This document shows, piece after piece, positions 27,701-34,700 of a stretch of DNA of 36,913 bases. How positions within the stretch are numbered: position 1 is the first letter of the stretch; every line of letters begins with the position of its first letter. A program made the translations under genes and the position numbers. Origin of the DNA: Prevotella sp. UBA1378 (GTDB taxonomy: Bacteria; Bacteroidota; Bacteroidia; Bacteroidales; Bacteroidaceae); contig DBRC01000041.1 of NCBI GenBank assembly GCA_002305505.1, forward strand, positions 1 to 36,913, read 5' to 3'. The notes beneath the pieces were generated by a model, which worked only from the letters and a program-made list of their open reading frames with translations, did no database searches and was not told the origin of the DNA.

Positions 27701-28110
27701 CCGGACCGCTGTGGGACTTTGACGCCGGCTACGACTTCGACTGGGCGACGATGACCACGGGCCACAATTTCTTCGCCTCATACGAAGAGACCATTCTCGG
27801 CTCAGACCCAGCCAAGCACGCCAGTACCTATCCCAATGTATCTTCATTCTTCACCGATTTGTGGAAGAGCGCAGCGTATGTGGCTGCTTTCCAACAGTGC
27901 TGGAGAGAGAACAAGGACCGCGTGATGGGCGAGTTCTGGACGGAGACGCAGAAGTATATCGACGGTTGCAGGGAGGCACAGCAGCGCGAAGCCCGTCGCT
28001 GGCCTATCGGGAAGGACTTCTCGACCGAGGTGTTGCGCATGAAGCAGTGGCTGGCACAACGCGTCGACTACATGGATCGGCTGATAGCAAACTATCCCAA
28101 GGGGGAATAA
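24721..28110 (+). CDS. Fusion: zincin-like, DUF4859-like and CotH kinase-like domains
   Basis: This 1129-residue secreted protein has a signal peptide ending PFAAAQ. (i) Residues about 127-365 form a DUF6055-like zincin region with HEIGH at 229-233 and a candidate third ligand, Glu271 (FWEQCAQW). (ii) A beta domain spans about 397-545 (GFNAIPLTLP, PYRLKVLG). (iii) A DUF4859-like module spans about 569-715 (GFYCKADGSRGTW, TKGGKQYKARITL), as in the divergent gene. (iv) A CotH region spans about 738-1129 with RGRGNSTW at 785-792, the Lys-rich KKPYRFKLDNK, DWILLANYRD and the metal-site-like DFD at 999-1001 (GPLWDFDAGYDFDW). CotH proteins are atypical secreted kinases that phosphorylate proteins. 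A predicted peptidase and a predicted kinase on one chain is unusual. Both activities are inferred from motifs. It is coupled to the upstream small gene by an ATGA overlap. Confidence 0.8.
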   Translation: MKQSVLKTLIAALLLMGAGFLPFAAAQDSVWIKYDNRFLPPRAVSAVSGFDSIEFRMRGTIPVLRRYSTKYFTGYSDVRIAPLTGTQPGVLMFSHPGLTVHQPSEFSAMDFMDDNSKWSFRRSKESDHFIVFWAKEFGDNPNAASVPSALRVDIDDLLKKAEQFYDTNVNQLKMVVTGKGSSYLDRYKMEIFLLYQTEWLATGSGYDNKIGALWVNPSTCKPVGSTIAHEIGHSFQYQTYCDNVLRGRPDNLRSGFRYGLVGSNGGNAFWEQCAQWQSYQDYPEQALNNYHFNVWMANHHRHFEHEWQRYASYYFHYYMTEHNGMDALGRIWNESIYPEDALQAYIRLFCGGDHAKAKAQFFEYARQAVTFDFSGIRRHVSSRHYDSYTTKLYAAGDGYWQVAYGNCPAPTGFNAIPLTLPGAGNTVKVSLMGLPVGSALAAGDPGTMVDGDGKTVGTTKTYNETAIKGNEGLAYGFMALKDDNTRVYGDIGYITAEMVAGGTAGEVSFVVPDGTKRLWLVVQGAPSSYRQCPWDEKEASDDQLPYRLKVLGADIKGYIYIDPTADPADTEVSYNLSCSSAATGYVQGTIDLSADGTLTKVAQAFVLQPSSLLAATVAISAGTVGVPAEGRVVLGLEDAAGNISYAYSATAGFYCKADGSRGTWNDNDPVWFEYNREKAVISYGHKPGSTTASTLYTVRPVLVYTKGGKQYKARITLNMYYDMAVPVKPVEVTAENAKYRVARMTITTTGGAPIVGKTKADNVACNIAIESDYAPWNYQGTAQIRGRGNSTWLWYDKKPYRFKLDNKAEILGLAEEKDWILLANYRDPTDMMNTFAFCAGEGLGLPYTNHSRFVEVTLNGEYVGLYQLTEQVEVGKNRVNIDGAEGRLIQLDADDGPELSPDAGDNFWSTGYRLPVCVKSPENLTAEQLAAIQGEFAQLELSIKRHRLEEVKTHLAVDEMMKYLIVQMLVYNVEMAAPRSVYLYRAGGESQWHAGPLWDFDAGYDFDWATMTTGHNFFASYEETILGSDPAKHASTYPNVSSFFTDLWKSAAYVAAFQQCWRENKDRVMGEFWTETQKYIDGCREAQQREARRWPIGKDFSTEVLRMKQWLAQRVDYMDRLIANYPKGE

Positions 28111-28121
28111 CGGCACCGTTC

Positions 28122-28217
28122 ACAATCAATGGAACAGCACAATCTATGATAAAACAGCACAATCTATGATAAAACAGCACAATCTATGATAAAACAATAC
28201 AACCTACAATCAATGGA
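28122..28217 (+). repeat. 20-nt tandem repeats with chained mini-ORFs before the start site
   Basis: AACAGCACAATCTATGATAA occurs three times without change (28133-28152, 28153-28172, 28173-28192). A diverged fourth copy is at 28193-28212. ACAATCAATGGA brackets the array at 28122-28133 and 28206-28217. Each unit holds ATGATAA. Because 20 is not a multiple of 3, the frames from 28146 and 28166 each read MIKQHNL and stop at a TGA overlapping the next ATG. The third ATG (28186) opens into the downstream gene. Confidence 0.9.
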
Positions 28218-28224
28218 GCACGTG

Positions 28225-29451
28225 ATGAAACAATGTATTCCCCTTTTCCTGCTGTTGCTCGTGCCACACATGGCCCGGGCGCAGAAACAGGTATACATCC
28301 CCGAAGACTTGCGCGGCTGTGTATTAGAGAGCGACACCGCGCGCTGGAATTGGCGGCGCTCGGCGCAGACCGATAATCTCGTGTTCTTCTGGGAGCGGGG
28401 CTTCGGCAACGACCTTTCCTCACCGCCGGCCCTTGAGGGGAAACCGATGCGGGTGGACCTGCGCAACCTTGAAAACCGTGTAGAGCGTTTCTACCGCTAT
28501 TTCCGCGACACGCTGGAGTTCATAAAGCCCGGTTCCAAGGCCGACCGGTACAAGATGATGGTGATGATCAACTACTCGCTGGAGGGCACAGCCTACGGCG
28601 GTACGTACGACAACTTCATCGGTGCACTGTGGGTAGCCCCTAACCGGATACAGGACCAAAAGCTGAATTGCCTGGCTCACGAGCTGGGACACTCGTTCCA
28701 ATCGCAAATCATGGCCGACAGCGTAGGCGAAGCATGGGGCGGCAGCGGCTTCTTCGAGATGGCGAGCCAGTGGATGTTGTGGCGCGTCAACCCCGACTGG
28801 CTGACCGATGAGAACTATCATTTCGAGGCGTTCAAGAAACTCACACACAAGGCATTCCTCCACCTTGACAATATTTACCATTCGCCTTACGTACTCGAGT
28901 ATTGGGCCGAACGGCGCGGACTGACAGCCATTGGTGAGCTGTTCCGGCAGGGGCGGCGCGGCGAAGACCCGGTGCAGACCTATCAAAGAATGTACGGGGT
29001 GAGCCAAGAACGATTCTGTGACGAGATGTTCGACTGCTACCGGCGGTTGGTCAACTTCGATTTCGACCACGCCCGGCCGCAGACCCGCCGCTATGCATGC
29101 ACGTTCGGCACGCCTACGGACACGCTGGAGGGCGGATGGGAACAACCTGCCGGCCGCATCCCGGAGGCGTACGGATTCAACGCCATTGCCCTTCCTGCAA
29201 CACCGGAGGTTGCTGTGCAGGTGCGCGGAAAGCAGCTCCGCTATGGCTTGGTGGGCGTAACGACCGACGGCATGTCGGTGTATGGGGCTGCCGGAACCAA
29301 GGACGGCGGGAAGGTCTCGCTGAAGGTGCCGCGCGGTAAGACATGGGCGCACGTGTACCTCGTAGTGATGGGAGCACCCGAAAAACATGTACCCTTGCAC
29401 CGCGGAGGGGGTGACGGAGCAAAATATAATTACCGTTTCCGCGTTATATAA
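28225..29451 (+). CDS. Short secreted zincin-like (DUF6055-like) protein
   Basis: From ATG 28225 this is 408 residues. The start has a GGAG seven nucleotides upstream and gives a clean signal peptide (MKQCIPLFLLLLVPHMARAQ). In-frame ATGs at 28213 and 28186 would add residues, the latter via the tandem repeat. The zincin region (about 50-290) has HELGH at 152-156 and Glu178 (FFEMASQW). It is clearly paralogous to the N-terminal part of the preceding protein: both have DRYKM, a YDN-IGALWV segment and HExGHSFQ. A beta domain follows (about 305-408: YGFNAIALPA, AHVYLVVMGAP). It lacks the DUF4859 and CotH parts. I infer a secreted metallopeptidase-like enzyme or binder. The last codons begin a 22-nt repeat. 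Confidence 0.75.
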   Translation: MKQCIPLFLLLLVPHMARAQKQVYIPEDLRGCVLESDTARWNWRRSAQTDNLVFFWERGFGNDLSSPPALEGKPMRVDLRNLENRVERFYRYFRDTLEFIKPGSKADRYKMMVMINYSLEGTAYGGTYDNFIGALWVAPNRIQDQKLNCLAHELGHSFQSQIMADSVGEAWGGSGFFEMASQWMLWRVNPDWLTDENYHFEAFKKLTHKAFLHLDNIYHSPYVLEYWAERRGLTAIGELFRQGRRGEDPVQTYQRMYGVSQERFCDEMFDCYRRLVNFDFDHARPQTRRYACTFGTPTDTLEGGWEQPAGRIPEAYGFNAIALPATPEVAVQVRGKQLRYGLVGVTTDGMSVYGAAGTKDGGKVSLKVPRGKTWAHVYLVVMGAPEKHVPLHRGGGDGAKYNYRFRVI

Positions 29452-29500
29452 CTATTGTTTCCGCGTAAAGTAACCACTCTTTCCGCGTAAATAAACGGGA
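29436..29500. repeat. 22-nt imperfect tandem repeat at the gene end
   Basis: TTTCCGCGT recurs at 29436, 29458 and 29480, an exact 22-nt period. Each is followed by an A/T-rich segment (TATATAACTATTG, AAAGTAACCACTC, AAATAAACGGG). The first unit contains the last codons and the stop of the short zincin-like gene; the others are non-coding. It looks like duplication of the gene's 3' end. The rest of the 95-nt gap to the next gene has no clear promoter. Confidence 0.7.
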
Positions 29501-29546
29501 AGGAGGGCATGCTCCCTCTGCCCCGGATTATAATAGAACCATCAAA

Positions 29547-31733
29547 ATGAAAGATTTTCAACGCTTGATAGCCGGATGGGGCTTGGCCGTTTGGGCCGTT
29601 GCTGGCCATGCCCAAGGGACGGCGGACGACTACCGCCGGGCCTACAGTCTGCGCGAGACGTTCGCTGCCCGGCAGGTGAAGGACTGGGCAAATGACGTGA
29701 CATGGCACGACAGTGTAACCTTTTATTATAACAAAGACACGGCCGAGGGGCAGCGGTTCGTGGTGGGTGATGCCGCCGAAGGCACGCTCACCGCATACAG
29801 CACCCGCGACGAGATGAACCGTAGATTGGGCATCGTGCCCCCGCCGCCGCGCCGCGAGGACACCGGAGCGACGCACCGGAAACGCCACTGGATGGAAGTG
29901 GACGAGGAGCAGTCGCACCGTGGGGTCACGTCGCCCGACGGGCGGTGGGAAGCCCGCATAGAAGAGTACAACGTGGTATTGTACGGGAAGGGGCATCAGC
30001 ACAGTCATGGTGGCAGGCAGCTGCACAACGAAAGGCGCATCCTGAGCCAAGACGGGACCATCGGCGACTATTATTCCGACCGACTGTTGTGGTCGCCCGA
30101 CAGCCGTTATCTTTTCGTCTGTAAGCGCCAGCCCGTGGAAAAGCGGTATGTACACTATGTCGAGGCTGCGCCGGGCCAAGGGCTACAGCCGCGGCTGCAC
30201 CGGCAAGAGTATGCCAAGCCCGGCGACCGGCTTCCCCAGAAGACCCCCGTCATCTTCGACGTGCAAAGCGGAAAGCGGCTGCAAGCAGCCAACCGCGACT
30301 TGTGCGACGAGCAATACTCGCTGGACAACTTCACGTGGAGGCCGGACAGTCGCGAGGTCTTGATGGAATACAACCGGCGCGGACACAAAGTGGTGCGCAT
30401 CCTTGCGATGAGTGCCGCTACGGGAACGCTGCGCACGGTGGTGGAAGAGACATCGCCCACGTTTGTCAATTACACCCGCTACTTCCGTCACGACTACCGC
30501 GACGGGAATAAGCTGATATGGATGAGCGAGCGCGACAACTGGAACCATCTCTACCTCTACGACATTGACAAGGCACGCCCCGTGCGGCAGATTACCAAGG
30601 GTGAATGGTGCGTACGCGAGGTGCTAAGGGTTGACGAAGCGCAAGGTACGGTCTATTTCGCCGCGAGCGGGATGAACAAAGGTGAAGACCCCTACCTCGT
30701 GCGCTATTACAGTATCGGGACAGATGGCCGCCGGCTGACCTGCCTGACACCGGGCGAAGGAAACCACAAGGCCGTCTTCTCGCCCGGCTACCGCTACCTG
30801 ATTGACACTTACTCGACGGTCGACCGTGCCCCTGTCACCGAGCTGCGCACAACAGACGGCCGCCTGCTGCGCACGCTGGAGCGCGCCGACATCAGCCGGC
30901 TGACGGCTGCGGGATGGCGCGCACCCGAGGTATTCGTGGCCAAGGGGCGCGACGGGGCGACCGACATGTGGGGCATCATCCAGCGTCCCACCACATTCGA
31001 CCCCTCGCGGAGCTATCCCGTAATCGAATATATCTACGCCGGTCCCGGCAGTGCTTATACCCCGAAAAGCTTCATCCCCTACAACCGCGACATGACATCG
31101 CTGGCCGAACTCGGCTTCATCGTGGTGCAGCTCGATGCCATGGGAACCTCGTGGCGCGGGAAACGCTTCGAAGAGGTGTGCCACAAGAACCTTAAGGATG
31201 CAGGCTTCCCCGACCGTATCGCATGGATAAAGGCTGCCGCCGCCCGCTATCCCTACATGGACATCAGCAGGGTGGGCATCTTCGGCGCCTCGGCCGGAGG
31301 GCAAGAGAGCACCGCCGCCGTACTCTTCCACGGCGACTTCTACACGGCGGCTTACTCGGCCTGCGGTTGTCACGACAACCGGATGGACAAAATCTGGTGG
31401 AACGAGCAGTGGATGGGCTATCCCGTAGACAGCAGTTACGTGGCGTGCAGCAACGTGGAGAACGCACACCGGCTGAACCGTCCGCTGATGCTCGTGGTGG
31501 GCGAGCTGGACGACAATGTGGATCCTGCGAGCACGATGCAGCTGGCCGGCGCGCTGATCAAGGCCGGTAAGGACTTTGACCTCGTCGTGTTGCCCGGTGT
31601 ACACCACACGATGGGCGGCGACTATGGCGAACACAAGCGCTACGACTTCTTCGTGCGTCACCTGCTCGGGCTGACGCCGCCGGCCTGGCCCGCCGTGGCG
31701 CATGAGCCAGGGAAAGATGTGAAAACGAAATGA
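29547..31733 (+). CDS. S9 family dipeptidyl peptidase IV-like serine peptidase
   Basis: This 728-residue exported enzyme has a signal peptide ending VAGHAQ. An N-terminal beta-propeller (about 100-470) has the SPDGRWEARIEEYNV, LLWSPDSRYLF and FTWRPDSREVL blades typical of DPP IV N-terminal domains. The alpha/beta-hydrolase domain (about 505-715) carries Ser582 in GASAGG, Asp655 in ELDDNVDP and His686/His687 in GVHHTMGG. The family's usual nucleophile motif is GWSYGG, so GASAGG is a variant, but all three catalytic residues are present. S9B enzymes release N-terminal dipeptides, often after Pro. In the cluster it would trim imported peptides in the periplasm. Its stop overlaps the regulator's start by ATGA. 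Confidence 0.88.
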   Translation: MKDFQRLIAGWGLAVWAVAGHAQGTADDYRRAYSLRETFAARQVKDWANDVTWHDSVTFYYNKDTAEGQRFVVGDAAEGTLTAYSTRDEMNRRLGIVPPPPRREDTGATHRKRHWMEVDEEQSHRGVTSPDGRWEARIEEYNVVLYGKGHQHSHGGRQLHNERRILSQDGTIGDYYSDRLLWSPDSRYLFVCKRQPVEKRYVHYVEAAPGQGLQPRLHRQEYAKPGDRLPQKTPVIFDVQSGKRLQAANRDLCDEQYSLDNFTWRPDSREVLMEYNRRGHKVVRILAMSAATGTLRTVVEETSPTFVNYTRYFRHDYRDGNKLIWMSERDNWNHLYLYDIDKARPVRQITKGEWCVREVLRVDEAQGTVYFAASGMNKGEDPYLVRYYSIGTDGRRLTCLTPGEGNHKAVFSPGYRYLIDTYSTVDRAPVTELRTTDGRLLRTLERADISRLTAAGWRAPEVFVAKGRDGATDMWGIIQRPTTFDPSRSYPVIEYIYAGPGSAYTPKSFIPYNRDMTSLAELGFIVVQLDAMGTSWRGKRFEEVCHKNLKDAGFPDRIAWIKAAAARYPYMDISRVGIFGASAGGQESTAAVLFHGDFYTAAYSACGCHDNRMDKIWWNEQWMGYPVDSSYVACSNVENAHRLNRPLMLVVGELDDNVDPASTMQLAGALIKAGKDFDLVVLPGVHHTMGGDYGEHKRYDFFVRHLLGLTPPAWPAVAHEPGKDVKTK

Positions 31734-34700
31734 CCGGTATGAAAACAACCGAACAGACCCGGCGATGCCGGAGAATACCGCTGCTGTTCCTGCTGCTGCT
31801 CTTCGCGGCCGCGGCGAAAGCATGGAACGGCGGCGACTACGGCCAGCGTGTCATTACGATGGATGACGGATTGTTGTCGAACACCGTGCGTAACACGGCG
31901 CAAGACCGCTATGGCTTTATTTGGATGGGCACCGACAACGGCCTCTGCCGCTACGACGGCATGTCGATACGGTCGTTCCGCATCCCCGGAAACAATGGGG
32001 TCGACCAGTATGTGTCGGCCCTTTGTTGTATGCCCGACGGACTGATGGTGGGCACGGCGAGGGGGCTTTATATCTACCATTTCCGCACCGAGGCTTTCCA
32101 GCGGGTCGTTCCCGAGATAAACAAGGTGGTGACCCACATCACTTACGACAGGGACGGCAACGTATGGATAGCCACCTTGGGGCAGGGTGCTTACTGTTAC
32201 ACGCCCGGCAACGGCCGGTTCCGCCGCTATCCGATGCCCTCGTCGCAAGGTTTTGTCGACCGGCTGCTGGTGAGCAATGATAATCAGATATGGGCCGTTA
32301 ACCACATTACGCATCCGTCGGTGACAAGGCTTAACAGGGTACACAACCGTTTCGAGCCCGTGGTGTTCAAGGAAGGGCAGACAGCCCGTACGGTCTCCGC
32401 CATGCAGGCGCGCGACGGAACCATTTGGTTCGGCACGTGGGACGACGGGCTGATGAGGCTCGACAGTGAAGGCTCGCTGCAACAGGTACTGCCGCCGCAC
32501 CAGCTGTCATCGTTCAAGCACATCCACTGCCTCTTCGATTATGCGCCCGACTGCATCCTCGTGGGATGCGACGAGGGCTTGAAGGCTTACAATCCGCAGA
32601 CGGGGATGGTCAATGAGTTTCCGGCCTCGTTCCCGGCAACCGGCCACTACCGCTTTGTTTATTCCATCACGCGCGACAAGGAGGGCGGCCTGTGGTTAGG
32701 CACGTTCTATGGCGGTGTGGGCTACATATCGCCCATGGCGCGGCGCTTTGAGCCCATGGCGGGCAATGTCATCTCGCGGTTCTGCGAGGACGGGCAGGGG
32801 CGCGTGTGGATTGGCAGCGACGATGCGGGCTTGCGCTGCTATTCGCCCCGCAGCCACAGCTACGAGGACTATAAGGGGCAGGAGGTATTGGGCAAGCTCA
32901 ACGTGCATGCCCTCTGTGTCGACGGCAACGATTTGTGGGTGGGTACCTATACCGCCGGTATCTATGTATACAACCTGCTCAACGGGTCTATGCGCCATTA
33001 TATGCCTTCGGTGGCAAGCGGGCTGAACGATGCCAGCGCTTACACCATCTTCCGCGACAGCAGAAAGCGGATATGGGTGGCCACCATGGCCGGCCTTTGT
33101 GTCTACGACCGCGAGCGCGACGTGTTTATAGACAAGATGAAGTGCCCGTCGATTATCATCGACATCGACGAAGACCGCAGCGGCAACCTTTGGATGTCTA
33201 CGCAGGGCAACGGCCTTTGGAGGCTCGATGCCCGCGGCAGATGGAAACGCTATACCTATGCCCGCGAAGCGGCAGCCCTGAGCGACAACCTGGTAAACTG
33301 TGTGACAATCGATGCATCCGGGCATTTGTGGGTGGGCACGCAAAACGGCCTCTGCCGCTACAATTACCGTACCGACGGGTTTGAGAGAATCTCCCTCAGC
33401 ATACCATGCCAGACGGTATCGAGCATCATCGAGGATCAAGGCGTGCTCTGGCTGGCCGGCGATTGCGGCGTTGTGAAGTATGAACCCGGTACGGGCGTCT
33501 GCCGGTTCACGAAGCAAGACGGGCTGGTGTGCGAGCAGTTCCTGCCGAGTGCCGGCATCATGTCGGCCGACGGGCGCATCTACTTCGGCTCTACCCGTGG
33601 CTTCAATGTGTTTTCCCCTTACCAGATCAAGATCAACCAGATACCGCCGCCGGTCTTCATTACGTCGTTCAACCTTTTTAACCGCCAGGTGGCGGTGGGC
33701 AGCCGGAAATTGCCCGAGGCGCTTTTCTTTGTTCCCGAGGTGGAGCTGTCGTGGAAGGACGGGATGTTCAGCTTCTCCTTCGCTTCGCTCAGCTATTGTT
33801 CGCCCGAGAAGAACCAGTATGCCTATAAGCTCGACGGATTTGACAAGGAGTGGAATTACGTGGGAGCCAATAACCGTGCCACCTACACCAATATACCTGC
33901 CGGAACATATACCTTCAGGGTGAAGGCCACCAACAACGACGGTGTATGGGGCACCACCGAGGCGCAGCTGAACATCACCGTCCATCCCCCCTTCTGGTGG
34001 GGCACGCCTGCCAAGGTGTCCTACCTGTTGCTTGTCATCGCCGCCGTATGGTATTACGTCCACTACCGGTTGCGCAGGGAGCAGGGCCGCCATCGGCGTG
34101 AGTTGCAGCAGTTGCGCGACACAAAGGAGAAGGAGGTGCGCGATGCCCGCCTCAGCTTTTTCACGATGATTGCGCACGAGATACGCACCCCCGTTTCGCT
34201 CATCATCGGCCCGCTGGAGAAAATAAGGAACAGCAGCCATCCCGACATTGCAGCCGACCTTAACGTGATCGACCGCAATGCCCACCGGTTGCTCGAACTG
34301 GTGAACCAGCTGCTCGACTTCAGGAAAGTGGAGCGGAAAGACCTGATCATGAATTTCGCGCCGCAGAATATTTGCGAACTGCTCCGCTCCGTGAGCGAGC
34401 GCTTCGCGCCTACTTTCGCACAAGGCGGCAAGCGGTTCACGGTCGACTATCCCGATGCCCGCTTTACGGCCATCATCGACCGTGAAGCCATTATCAAGGT
34501 GGTGTCCAATCTGCTCACCAATGCCAATAAATACACGAAAGACGAGGTGCGGCTGCGTTGTGTTGAGGAGCCCGACTGCCAGCATTTCCGCATCGAGGTG
34601 ACTGATAACGGCGTGGGTATCAAGCCCGAAGACAAAGAGCGGATTTTCATCCCTTTCTACCAGGCGCAGAACAATAAGCCCGGTACAGGCATCGGGCTGA

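Noticed and set aside
28186..28224. Upstream start of the short zincin-like protein from the third repeat copy
   Set aside because: It is in frame and possible, but ATG 28225 has a better ribosome-binding site and yields a clean signal peptide. It is kept as an alternative in the mini-ORF finding.
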